Assembly: GCF_030463565.1 (NCBI RefSeq)
Contig: NC_134646.1
Coordinates: 14,536,001-14,600,000 of the forward strand
Source of the DNA: Pelecanus crispus
Taxonomy: Eukaryota > Chordata > Aves > Pelecaniformes > Pelecanidae
Length of the DNA stretch: 64,000 nt
Reading direction: 5' to 3'
Both the position numbers and the translations under genes were made by a program. The notes beneath the pieces are model-generated. The model ran no database searches, was not told the origin of the DNA, and worked only from the letters and a program-made list of their open reading frames with translations. Positions 25,601 to 39,100 of this stretch are shown here, piece after piece. Positions within the stretch are counted from its first letter, which is position 1. Each line of letters starts with the position of its first letter.

Positions 25601-28600
25601 GCAACTGTCATTTCCTAACAAGGCACATGTTTTTAAAATACTGTGTTTTATATACAGTGTGAAACTGATACATTGGATGCATTTTTAAGATGTTTTGTGT
25701 AAGAAAAATAATTCCAAATACTTTGTTGCGTGCTAGAAAGTACCAGCAAACTTATACAAATGTGTATTACCCAATTGTACAGTCACAGCTGGATTCTGCT
25801 CTTTACTCAGAGCTTATTGTCCCACTTGAAAACAATACAAATCAAAAGGGACATTTTTGGGGTTTGTTTTTAAATGTGCTGACTAAAAGCAGAAGGATAC
25901 AGTATCTCCTAAGAATGCAAAAGATAGTTTTCCCATTTCAGAATCCTTCAGTGGCCTACTTAATATACTGCATTGCTTACATCATATACATCCACATTTG
26001 CAAAATTGGTCTTCAGATTGGACTCTTGATCAAACCACTGTATAACAAAAGCAGATGAATGCATTAAGATTGTGCAGTGCAACCTGATGGAAAAATCAGC
26101 CATTACACCTGCGTTGCAACAAGGATTGAACCTACCCAGAGTATTCTGACACTGTCCCAGTATTCTCTGAAGTCAACAGAAACCTTCTTTTACTTGAGTG
26201 TTTTTCTGACTTTAAAAAAAAAAAAAATCTTTTCTATTATTGATACTCAGAAAGTTTCAGAGCAACAGCAGGCACCTCTATACAATTATACCTTTAGAAC
26301 AAGGGGTCAACAAGGTTTTGCTGGGTGGTGCAGGCAGCAAAAATGTCTCTCAAGTGACTAAGCTCCTGTCTCTGACCCCACTCTTCCCTCTTGCCTTTCC
26401 AGGTTAGAAAAATAGTTGAAATAGAGCCACTGAAAAGTGTTTCCAAAAGGCACCACAGCTGTGGGCTCCCACAGATAACAAATTAGCACTGTAACAGGAA
26501 ACACGGGAAGCAGGTGAAAAGGGCTGTTGAATGTTTTGGTGTTGTAGCTCAGTTCACAAATGCAAGGCTGGACCCTACAAAAAACGAGTGGTATTGCAGT
26601 CTGCCTCAACCACACTATAAGCACTGTTACACTGTTAGTATAAATAGGAGGCACAGCACACGCTGTGGTTTAGCCAAAATGTTCCATACATCTGTACTTA
26701 ACTCTGAGCCAACTTCCTTTTCAGGTCACTATTAAATCATTTTAATTAGGAAATGCTTACATGGTACTTACAGTGATAAAAATGTGAATCTTCTACCAGG
26801 CAGGTTTAGCTACGGTGTTTTCAATCTAAGGATCTAAACCCTCCGGTAATTGCGTACTTGACACAAAGTTGCCTGACCAACTACAAAATCCTGAGCCTGC
26901 AGAATCATTTCAGTACCAAACCTGAAGACATTCTTGGGTATTTATCTACTGCTTTCACGACTATCGTATCCAGACAGTGATCTGCTAATGTGCTTGTTAT
27001 CAATACTCCTCAAAGCTGAGCTAGCACATGGCTACATGAACGGATGCTATTGCTATAAAGTCAAACAAGAGGCTCACAGGAGTGGCTGTAGGAGAGGCTG
27101 TCCCCTTACGTCCCCTACCCTCAGCCTCCCCTGACAGTGTATGCCATCTATTTTAAAAGGCAGCCAGACAGATGCTGGGTACTCCACAACCTCTGTTCAT
27201 CTTAGTAATGAAACCCGCAGAAAGATGAACTGATATCTTATAACCAAATTAACTTTTACATTAATGTCCATTACTCCAGTGAAAACAATTCACACATGGA
27301 AATAGCTAAACTCATTGTGCTCTGACAGTTGATTCCATTACACAGCTTTCTTTTAAGCTGGTCAGAGTTCCTCTGTCTGCTGCTGCTCCTTTGTGTTCTT
27401 CCTTACAAAACAAACATGATGACAGCAAGAAATGGGTACTTCTACTGTACATTTACATGGCATCTCCTATCCAAAGACCTTATTTCACCAATAAAATATC
27501 AGGTCACCACCAAAGAAAATGTTTCTCATCACAGCACTCACAAAACCAAGCAAGCTACAGATATAATTCTACAGTGCCTTTAAAATTATAGAACACGGGT
27601 GTATGTTTAAACATGAAGAATCTTTTGGGCAAGAAAGAAACAAGATCACGTCTGTAGAGTCCTCTTAGTTAAACCCCATCCCTCTTGCTGTTGGTAAATG
27701 AGTCTCCATTTCCATAAACAAGCTGCGTAGGTCTCCCACAAACCTAACTGATTCCCAGGTCCTGAAAAGCAAAGGCCTTCTGTAAAACAGTGCAGCTCCC
27801 GAGTCCCACGTTAGTCTTTATATACCCATGCATACAACTAGATACACACACCCAAATACACGCATCTATACTTTCCGATTGAGGAAATGAAGCAAGCAAC
27901 CTATCCGAAGGCCTTTCTTTCAAAGGGAGCTTTAATGAGCTCTGAAACACTTGCGGGGCAGCCTTATTTGTAAGCCTTGGAGCCTTGACTCTGTAGGGCA
28001 GGAAGAATAACTCCTCGGGTAACCTGCTCTGTGGTGCCACATGGAGTGGAATGCACTTGGCACAGAGGCAAGAGCCTGACTCTGTAAGTTGCAGGGATCG
28101 GTACATCTCACATGAGGCAGCCAAACTCCTCCCTGAATCATATTCTCCTTCACCCTGAGGAGTCTTTCTTACTGGCTCTTATTAAAATACAGCTTTTACT
28201 CTGCATCACTGTTACTAATGGCTTTGATCTAGACATGAATAACAACTGCACAACATCCATATTCACTAGGTTACTGTGAGAGTATGTCTAAAACCACCTA
28301 ATAATTTACATGGAAATTGTATCTACCAGAGGGAACCCATATGGCCAATATAATAGAACAATATTGACACAGGCAAGAAAAGGTAATTAAACCTTTTAGA
28401 TGAGGGCTACACGGTTCAGACAAGATAGAACCCTTAGTTCCACAGGCGTATGATTTTACAAAATTCAGAGGTAACAGATTATATAATTGCATATGCTTTT
28501 AGGATCTGCCCTCCCAAACTGAGTCGTTGAAATGCTTCTACTGTATGTAACATGTCTGAACACAATAAAAGACATCATAAAGACAAAAGATCAAAATGTT

Positions 28601-30126
28601 TTCTAGCTTTATTCTTATCATCAGGAGAGCTTTAAAGCATGCTATTGCATCACTGAAAGAAGCAAAAAACCCCAACTGATCCAGATCCCCCTTGTGAGAC
28701 TCAAAGATTTGGAATGAAACCAGTCGGTCTCTTTACACAGACTACTGAAGACCAATAAGGTAAATTTTGAACTGGTTCTCATCATCGTGAAGCAAAAACG
28801 AGTAACTCAACACAATTCTGAACATGCAAGATGTGCTTGGTTTTCAGTAATCTCTGAAGGCAGCTGTCAGTAACTTCACTGACACCAACAGAAAAGCTTA
28901 AATAAAACTAAGCAGTTAAAGGATCAGAAGAAAAAAAGAAAAGAGAAAAAACTAAATAGCAGCATTACATTTATCATTTCTGTAAACTGCACCAATTCCA
29001 ATGCTTAGTGTCTTAAGCCCTTTGTCCTGCAAAGTTACATAGAAGCTGTCTCAGGAGTCCAAATCAAGATTATGTATAAAAGTGTGAAAGGCAAACTGTA
29101 AATTCTGAGAACTATCTCATTCCATAGATGGACAGTGCTTCACAAAACTAAGATTCAATTTTAGTGAGACTTCAGAGAGGTTCCTAATTACAATTAAGAA
29201 AACATTATTTGTCAACATCCTAAACGTACAGCCTTTATCCGAATACAAAAAATTAAAAGATAGGTAGATTCTGAACATGCAACCCCCTGAAAATGAAGTG
29301 GTTCCACTATTCACTGTACCATCTTTAATCAAGACCAGGGCCATTTATACTCTGAAATTAATTACAAGAAAACATTCTATTCCAGGAGTAGAAAAGAAAG
29401 CTATTTCTAAAGTGGTAAGTAGTTTGAGGTGAATTGCTAGTTTATATGTTCAAGCTATGCCAAATTTTCTTTAAGAAGCGAAACAAGACGACTGAGGTGG
29501 GTTTTTCTTTGAACTCAATTTCTCTTCCTTCCGTCTACTATCACAGAATGTCACACGCTCACTTAGATAACTTCACATCACCTTATTGGTTTTGATGCAA
29601 CTGTTCATATAAGTAAAATTACTCACACTCCTAAGTTTTGAAGATTACATTTTAAATTTGCTGCTCCCAAATTTGTGCATTGCATTTGCTTGGACTGTAA
29701 GTAACATTTTTTGAACACTTCAAGTTACTTTCCCTCTTTTCTCTATCAAAAACCCCCTCCAACAACAACAAAAAAACATACACAGCCCTAGAGAAAAATC
29801 AAGAACAAAACCAACAAAAAACCAATAGGGTGAATACACAGTTCTTTCACAGAAAGAGCCTGCAATAACAGTGTTTGTTCAGCACGTATCTGGCAAAGCA
29901 GTTAGAACTCAGAAACCTTCTAGCTTAACAATTTCCGGAAAAGAGCTCAAGGTTCAGATGAGATACCACACAGAGTAAGATGTGGGTAGTTGCCAACAGT
30001 ATGCGATAACACCTGTGTGTTGGACTCATTAAAGATTTAACCAGAGAAGTCACATGCACACTGAAAAATGGCTGACAACTGCCATGCTTAATGCACGTCT
30101 CAAAAACTTTGAAAAAAGAAAGCAAA

Positions 30127-30190
30127 ATGGAGTTACCTTTGGATGAGGAGGATGGCACTTTCACCAACATTTCTTTGGCAGATGATTCAG
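30127..30190 (+). CDS. SCOC: SCOC distal alternative first coding exon
   Basis: It encodes [20 protein letters not shown] plus S and one base of the next codon, and ends at a consensus donor (CAG|GTAAGAA, GT at 30191-30192). The acidic start and FTNISLADD match the N terminus of the mammalian 122-aa isoform. It lies 8.9 kb before the shared exons and needs its own promoter, which I could not define. An in-frame TGA lies just upstream of the 30091 ATG, which limits the N terminus. Confidence 0.88.
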
Positions 30191-33100
30191 GTAAGAAACC
30201 ACAGTAAGCTACTGATACAATACAAATTCCATGGGCTGCATAATAGTAGCGGGTGAGCACACATCTGTAGATCCTAATTACCAGGTACAATGTATTTTTA
30301 GCAAATGCCCTCAAGTAAACTTTTTAGTTGTGTAGCTGAATAAGCCTTGTGATTAGTTAAGAATTGAGATTTTGGGGGTGTGGAGTCTACCACAGTTTTC
30401 ACATAATAGTATATGGTAATATACATTTGTCATCTGAGCAAATATAGCTTTTCACTGTTTAGAAAGAAAAAGTTACAGAAATGTTAACTCAGTAGTTACT
30501 ACTATCAAAAAAAAATACAGAAAATGCTGGCCTTTCCTCCTGAATATGGAATGATAAACTCTTGGACATACTCTAGTGAGAAGTCACAAGAAGTGATGCA
30601 AATTAACTGGTAATGGAAATAAGCTGATCCATTTAAATCCCCCCTATTAACCATTTAATTGTTTTACAAGAAACTACAAAAGCAATGACTGCCACCACCC
30701 CACCCCCCCGCCCTTCTAGCTTATGGAATAAAAATTACTTGGAATGGGAAGTAGGATAGTTCTACGTACTGGAAAAATGAAGTGAGTTAATATGAATTGA
30801 TAATAAATTATGTAGAAAGGTGTGGCCAGAGTATCAACTTGATCATGGCAGCATGGCTGCCATAGAGCTGTGCTAATTTACACTAGCTAGGAATCTGGAT
30901 CGCTTATTAATGAATAATACAAGTCTTTCCCCAACCCCCCTTTTTTTTTTAGCTTAAAGAATGTTATTGTACATGCTATCTTTACCTCCCATATAAAAAA
31001 AAGCCATGGAGTTGATCTTATTTTCAGAACATATTTTTCTAGCAATTTCATATTAGTGTGTTGGTGCTAAACTGGATGTTTGAATGTACTTTGTTTATAC
31101 AGTATATATTGTAATGATATCAAGATGTGGTTGACCTGAACTATTTACAATAAGATAAATTGGCAGACTTTGCTCCAAGTTGTGCAGTAATGAAGGGTTC
31201 TCCTAACAGGGAATCTCACTCTCTCCCTGTAGCAAGCTGTAGAACAGTACGGAGAAGGTATCCGGTGACACTGTTTCCTGACTTGCTGCACAGCTGATGA
31301 CATGGCAAGAACAGATGAGGGGCAGCATACAGTGGCAAGATTGTGTCATCTTTGCACGGCATCCAGAAGTAGCTGAGTTAGGGATGACTCCATGGTACTG
31401 CATGGGTGGTTTTGCTTGCTTAGTCTTTTGGAAGATGTCAAGTTGCTTTCCTTAGAAGGTGTTCCGTCTCCTCTATTACTCTAACCTCAGCACCCTTGCA
31501 GCCTGGAAAATGTTAATACACATGAGAAAACAGAGGCACAAAGTTAAAAACTCCCTCATTCAAGCACCAGCTGACACTAGATACCAAAGTATACTCACCG
31601 ATGCCAAGCCCCAACAGATGTCACTGATATAAAAGTAGCTGCTCAGCAACAGTGCAAATAAGACTCCACTGCACCTCAGAAACTGGGCACTTCAAATTTA
31701 CTAGACTCTTGACAGCAGCAATACACCCAAGGTCAGAGAGAGCTCATGTTCACAACACAAAAAGGACCACAAAGAAGGCTTCTTTATGCAAGATCTGCTA
31801 CCAATATTACAGCATTTCCCTTACTAGTGAAGAGGTGTGGACAGTCGCTCAGAAGCAGAGATATAAATTCAGAGTAACTGAAAATAAGAGACATTTTTCA
31901 GGCAAGCTTTTAGATTGAAGGCATAGAGGGAAAATACAGTAAGATTTGTGGTAAACATGATAACCCTGGTCCATTTCTTCTGCCAGAGAGCAACACCTGG
32001 AGGCTAGAGAGAAAATTCCTAACCTGTAATAGGAAGAGACTATCATATACTGTGTAGGAAACAGTCTTGCTTATCTCTCCGGGTTGAAGTTAAGCCTAAT
32101 TACAGTAACTCTGGAGCACAGAAGCTAACAGACAGAATGGGCCTTATAGCTGTAACTGTAACGCTGGAGAAGAACATCAATTCCAGAAGAGCAGGGAAGA
32201 TGAAAGAAAAGTTTTACACAGTGAGAGAGAAAAAGATTCCTTAGGATGGACAACAGCAAGTTCAAGCAAGGAATAAGGAAACTAGACTTGCAATATGTAG
32301 ATCATAAGTGGACTCTGCCTGAGGATGACCTGATGTTTTAGAAGCAAGTGTTCCATAATTAAATTTTAAGTAGGATCACAAAGATGCACTGGTTTTAATG
32401 AACTCTAGTATATTTGTAATTGCATAAGGCTTCCCCGCCTTTCTCAAAATGTACTGGAAAAGATACCAAATGGACAAGTAGAACAACATGCTATGTATGT
32501 AGAGCCTGAAGCATACTCAGAACACAGTCTTCATATCAAAGTTTCTTTAGTATAGTGAAAAGCCATTGTGGCAAAGCAACAGGGGTTACCGAGCCTGATT
32601 AACTGAGAGCAATGCATGAATATTTAATAGCTATTGCTCTTTCAAAACAGCAGCGTTTCTCTATTTGTTAAGAACGTAGGTATTAAAAATAAACCGCTTC
32701 CATGTGAACCAAGATGAACACAAAATGGTAGCAAGATAGAAACTTCTCAGTAAGTATTTTAAATAGCAATATCCAAAGAGCTTGAAATCAAGAAAAGCAT
32801 TCATTAACAGCACTTCTGAAAATATTTTCACCTTTAATGAAAGAAATACCTTTTCATTTAGAAACTCATAGCACCGAATAAAGTTCCGTCAAAAAATGAC
32901 CGACTCAAACAAAGGCACAGAGGAAATTAAACCAAAACAAAAACAGTGAGATGATGCCCAACAGCTGCAAAAATTTCTTTAGTGTTCTTCTGATCAATGC
33001 TGTATAAGTAAATCAAGGCTTACTCTCTTCATTGTAAAGAACCTAGACGTTCCCTTACTTTTTTTTCAAATGCACTTTACAGAAAGCCAACATTAAGGAC

Positions 33101-36100
33101 TACATTTCTCATGTAAAACCCTCCTTTTAAAAAGCAGACACAAACCCCTAAATGTTTAGGCCTAACTTACAGAAAAGCAAAAGAGTTTTTCATCTTGTTA
33201 AGTTACTAGTAAAGCTTTATGGAACCTCACTCAACATCCTTCCACAAAATTTGGTGGCAAACCTACAGCTGATGATTACAAGGAGGATCAAACTGTTAAC
33301 AGGCCAACATTATGGCATATATGTCGGTATTCACAGCCTAAAGCTGCAAAGCATTCTGTTGTTCAGTCTATTTAAAAATGCATTTTTGTAGAGTCAGAGT
33401 AGAAATGAGAACATTTGCACTCATGCACAATCTTGCAAAAGATAGGACGGGGTTATGTTAGAAGGCAGGCTTCTTCAGGGTTAAAGAGAAAATACGACTT
33501 TCTAAGGCTTTCTTTTTGCAGACTTTCTAAAGGGCCTGGATTTTTTTTCCCAACTGTATGCTCACAGGGTATGTGATCTAATGAGGTCCCATTCTCATTC
33601 GTGACCTAAGGCGCTACCAAAACAGACAATAAGTAAGGACACAGACAATAGTTAGACCAATGTAAGCCAAGATAGATGCTTATTTTGTATAATGTGATTT
33701 GGTTGGAAAAAGTGCAAACTAAGAATTACTCAAATTCTGCAGATGACAGAAGTCTGTAACTGTAAATTCGCACAAGGATGTGCACAAGGCTACAAAAGCC
33801 TTTTGAGGTTACTCAGAAAGAGTAACAAGAATTGCAAAGAATTCTGGTGTAAAGCAACATTACTTGAAAAAAAAAACTTCTCAGAGGCTGTCTGTCATTT
33901 CCACAGAGAAACAAAACGATGAAGATTTGATGTAAAGGCTCTTGCAAGTTCGTATTGCAAGGAAAAAGAATTAAGCCATTTGTATTCCTTTTTGTCTTTT
34001 TGTGGCAATAATTAGTTAAAGGAGAAAACAGTACAGTTCAAATAGCAAACTCATCTCAGAAATATGTACAATACCTTCTTCTGTTAATGAAAAGGAGAAT
34101 ACATCTCTATTGTAGTGGTGAACAGTGAAGCCTCTGTCATCGGTCAGCTTATGCAGGCATCTCTGGCGCCTGTAACGTTGCCAAAAAGGAAGTGAAAGTC
34201 TTGTTGGTTTGCACTGTGTACCATGGCAAAAACAGGATGTACACCAGAGTTTTAGAAATAAAACATCTGAAAGTGTTTGTCATTAGCAGCAATGCCTTAG
34301 AATCTGAGTCCAGAGCATTAAAATTCTCTCCTGTAGTTTTGTAACTGCACACATATATGCATTCAGGTTAACTGTTAATGATGCCTTATATCCTAGGGAA
34401 ACTGTTGCTATTTTAAGCAAAAAATGGTCTTTTAGTGAAACTGAATAAATTAATTCCTTTTGCCAGCAACGTCAGCTAGTTTTAGGAAAGCTTAACTGGA
34501 ACTTAACATACAAGTAAGTATAGATAACTGCATTTGTAAAGTGAAACCTGTTGATACTATAAATTTAATATAGATGACAATATTATGAACGTCTCCTCTG
34601 CTTTAACCAAATGCCTTAGAAAATATAACATGAACTGGTAAGAAAGAAAGGGATTAGCACTTGTTCTTAGTTACATTCAAGTCAGTTTTGACTTCAGAAT
34701 CTGTGACGCACTGCTGAAAGTTACACGCTGTCTTTATAACTCTTCAGTCAGAAAATCCACTTACCTGAAGCAAGTGGTCTAGTGTGTAGTGTAAAAACAG
34801 GTTAATAAACCAAAGAGTAGATCATTACTTAGGGCAGTGTTCAAGTATTTCCAGTAATAAAGAGGATCCTCTTATTTCTTCTTTTAAACTGCAGAGTGGA
34901 TATTAGTATGCTGTCATGCCTCTCTGCAGGAGAAAACAATTAATTTCCAGCATTTGCGAATATTATCTAATTTTCTTGATAAGGTGTATGTTCTCTAAAG
35001 TAGAGAGCAGTCAGTTTGTAAACAAAACTAAAAAAAAAAGCTCTGTGAACACAGGTTGTGCCCAGTCTCTCAACCTTGTGCTGCATATTCCAAAGACTCA
35101 AAGTAAGAAGCCGCATAGCAAAGTTGACCGATTTGCTCACACTTACATGTAATTAGTATTTACCCCATTAATTTGACCCTCCCAGTGAGTGGAGAAACCA
35201 CAGAGAAGCAAATGCTGCCAGATCCCTGCCAAACAGAAGCCAGTCTTTAGAAGGATTGTTTCAGGTTCTCCTAGGAACAGGCCCCAGACAAGATGTGCCA
35301 TGCTAACACAAGATCAAAGAAATGACTCTTGCTAACACAAGAGTTAACAAAATACTACAGGCTGATAAAAGCAAAAATTGTTATACAAGGGCTTGAATTG
35401 GCCTCCCCCAGTCACAGGGGACACCAAGAACACCCCTAAAATGCAAGGTGCTATTTGGTTGCTCTACACACATGCATAGGTATGCCTTCCCTGGGACACA
35501 TTCTGCATTATGAAAGGAATCTTACTGTTTGGGATATACTCTAAATTCCTACAGCTTCCAATTTAGAGTGCACAACAAATTTCATTAATGATATATTACC
35601 CAACACAAGAAGGGTGAGGTAAGGAATTTGAAAAACAAATAGGTAAGTCATACGATTTGCTAAGCTTTTGTTGTTTTGTTTAATTTCTTATAAAAAATGC
35701 TGCAGGCTTTTTCCATGGTGCTTTGGGTTTGGGTTTTTTTATTTCTTTGTTTCAGTCTGGTAATGCATCAAATATTTAGAATCCTGAAAGAAGACAGGTT
35801 GTCTTCTTTGCACTGGAAAATAGAGGGAGGGTTAGGAAGGCAAAACTTTTTAAGGGAAAGCAAGATGAGCTAGGCATTCTCTCTGTGGAATTTGCACCCA
35901 GCAGCAACAATCCAACAGTCTTGGTCCCTGGACTGTGCAGACCAGGGCTGTGCACAGCAGGCTTGCTCCCTGCTGGCTCAGCACTTAGATACTCTTCCCT
36001 TCGAAATAGGGGATGAAGGACAAGGAAAGAAAAAAGTAACATGCATGGGTCTTGCCACGATAAGGAGTTGGGACATAGCCAGGTCACACAGGAACAGTTT

Positions 36101-39100
36101 CTAAACTTTGGCGCCCCAGAGCACAATCTCAGATACTAGGGTAAAGGGATTCATATTAAGCACTTACAGTAGGAAGATGCATTGTGTCAGATCCAATATG
36201 TCTGAGTATACAAACCTAAGGAATCTGTGCAACTGTTTAACGTTAACCTAGTAACACACAGCACTATGTAGACCAAAGATCTAAAATCTCTTCTCTGCTG
36301 ACAGCCCCTCTGCATTGCTAACAGTGGAGGCTCAGATAAAGACAATTTTCCCTAAAGGTAAACCAAAAAACCTCTCACGCAAGTTAACTTCCGAAAAGGA
36401 GTTTCAGCCTGGTGCCCAAGCTCAAACATCAGAGTTAAGAATCAAAAGAAAATATTACAGTCAGAAACCACAACCATGCAAAGCTCTCTCAAAGTATACA
36501 TACCAAAATGGAAACAGTAGGTAAACCTGCAGCAGCTCTTGGAATTACTACTCTGTTTTGGCTACAACAGCATAGGAGACAACGTGTCTCATTTCCATTC
36601 TTTCCCATAATTTAATGTCAAGGATTTTCCCACTTTGCTCATTTGGGGGCAGTTTAGACAATAAACTGCAAATGTAATGCAGCAAGTAAAGTGGAATTTC
36701 TGCAGCAAAGAGATGTATTTCCCAAGATTAGCCCTCAATCATTTCCCCCCGCCCCTTATAGGATAAAACACAGCAAGTTCTTCACCAGGTCAGCGAGCTC
36801 TCCATCCATCTGTATCCACCTGCAGGCTCTGGCCATATTTCCCCCCCCTTAATCAACGTGCTGGAGACTGTCTTGCTAGAAAGGATGATGAGAACCTGTT
36901 GATTACCAGGCTTGCCATGTAGCAAGTGCAGCAAGCAAGATCCTAACAGGGTGAGAAGCACCTGTCCTTTTAAAAACAGCAATCAAGGAGAGTTACTAAC
37001 AAGCTCCTAAAGCCCAGCTGCCACCTGAGAGGACGGCTTCTGGGGATTAAGGAGGATTACTGGGTTAAAAATGCCTTTTGTAGAAAAGGTGATATACTTG
37101 TAAGTAAACCAGCTAATGGAACTGAAAACAACAGACTCATTTTCCAGTAGAAACAGACTGCAGGACTGTAATTAAAATATGTTTTCATAACATGAACAGC
37201 ATTCAGTCTAATCTGAATTTATTTGATTGTGTGGTTAAAAAAGTTATTAACACAATGTTAATAATATTGTGGAGGCCCCGTAGATATTAGAAATACATAC
37301 TTTCTGAAGCGTATTAAAAATTACAGTAGAGGGCACACTTCCCAAACGCCTTTATCTTCCCGAGTATCTACATGGCATCAAATTACTCATTTATATTTGG
37401 ATCTATTCCTGCAACATAGGGACACGATATGGGTATATTTCACTGCAACGTATGGTTCAAGCTACATAGCACCTGTAAAGATACTACAAGTTATGCAGTG
37501 CAGTCACTTCAGCGAAGCCACTAAAATTAGCTCAGGTCCTGCACGTTGCCTTTACCGTGGCTCGTAGGCCCTGTGCAGCATGTCCTGCAAGGGTTATTCC
37601 CTCAGGGAACCGGGGAAAGGACACAGAAACAGGAGTGTTGGGTTGAAGCTACTGAGGTACTAGATGAGGGCAACCATGCGAAGTTACTTAGGTTTCTGCG
37701 TGATGCGATCGCTCTAACGCTGCAAGATCCAGAAGCAAGGAGCTAAATCACAGGGTTTTTAAGCTGGACACCGCTGTGCAGAAGGCTTATGGATCTGCCA
37801 GACTGGAAGCACCTTGGCCAGGTTTACACGGCGCTGAACCGGAGCAGGTAAACCCTGCGGGACTCCGGCTGGGAGCCTCCTCTGCAAGAGCTCCAGTTCC
37901 GAGCACCGCAGAGGTAGCTGCAGCCACAGAAACACACACACTTGGCTTTCTCCGACGTTCCTCAGGGTTTGCCAGCCTGCCGAAATCCGGAGTTAGAGGC
38001 TGGAGAACACCTGCTTTTCCTTAATTTCTTCTGAATGCCACACTGAAGGACCAACTGCTGATTCAGGACAGCCGCTCCGAACACCTGCGCTAGTGTATGA
38101 GCGCAAAAGGAATTGATCGGAAAAACGCTGATATTAATTTAATCGCGTATTTGCTCGTTGCTTCCATTACTCCACCTGCCAGCCGGCGGGATTTAACGGC
38201 AAAGGCCGGCGCAGGAGCGCGCGCCCCCTCAGGCGGCGGGCGGGGCGGCGGGAAGCCAAGGCCCCGCCCCTCCGGGCCGCCCCCCCGCGCCCATTGGCTG
38301 TCGCGGGCGCAGGCGCAGCGGGGCGGCGCAGAGCTGCGGCCGGGCCGGGGCGCGGGGCGCAGCCCGTAGGGAGGCGGCGGCGGCGGCAGGTGAGGGGGCG
38401 GGGCGGGGCGGCCGGGCCCGGGCGGCCGCGGGCAGGGTGCGCCAGGCCGCGGGGCGGGGGGGGGCTGGGCCGCGGAGCTGCCGCCGGCCGCTTCTGCCGT
38501 GCCGCCGGCCCCCCGCCCCCCCCCCGGCAGCGGGTCCGGCGCCCGAGCGCTGCCCTCAGCCGCTGCCGCTCCGTCGGAGGGCAGGGGCGCGGAGGCTGCG
38601 CTGCGGGGTGCGAGGGGCCCGCAGCAAGCGCGCGCGTCCCCGCCTCCCGCAGGCCCCAGGGCCCGTCAGGCGCCTGCCCCCGGTAGCAGCGGAACGGGGT
38701 GGACAATGAGGGGGCCCCCGCTGCTTCCGCGGCTCTTCCACAGCCGATTCCAGAAAGATCGGCGCGGAGAAGGCGGCAATTGCATCACCGAGACGCGGGG
38801 CGGTTGCATGCACTGGAGAGTAATCTCCATCAGTTATTTTTGTCAGCTGAAGCACAGTTACTTCAAGAATCATATTTACGTGCCACGCAAGGCTCTAGGA
38901 AAAATAATTAAAGAACATTAAAAAAATGTTGTTCTGCCTTAGGCTGAAGTGCTGGCTTTTCAGCACCGAGTAGAAAAATGCATCTAAAAGCCAAATATAA
39001 AGGCAATTACATTAACAGTTGCCTCAGTGTTCTTTTTCTTTTTTTTTTTCCCTTTAAGCAGAGCGTTTCTCAGGACTACACTCTTCAAGAGCGGAAAGAG

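Larger units (their letters stand above)
18576..30090. other. Intergenic upstream of SCOC, gene-free
   Basis: No exon, RNA gene or named repeat recognised. It holds a G/T-rich stretch (20566-20640), a long poly(A) (22619-22650), and smaller A runs near 19046 and 22371. One open frame at 23453-23707 ends next to a GT, but I could not link it to any protein. Transcripts starting at the distal SCOC exon may have 5' UTR sequence near the right edge. Confidence 0.5.

Noticed and set aside
25690-26058. 122-codon AT-rich frame
   Set aside because: Composition follows the AT-rich background (Ile, Tyr, Lys, Asn); no domain seen.
26655-26680. GCTGTGGTTTAGCC as a second LTR end
   Set aside because: It shares only about ten bases with the LTR at 18234, with no further LTR sequence or target duplication.
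38097-38921. Several open frames of 80-180 codons on both strands in the CpG island
   Set aside because: Stops are rare in GC-rich DNA. The translations are Ala/Gly/Arg/Pro-rich, and the stretch is better explained as promoter and first exon.
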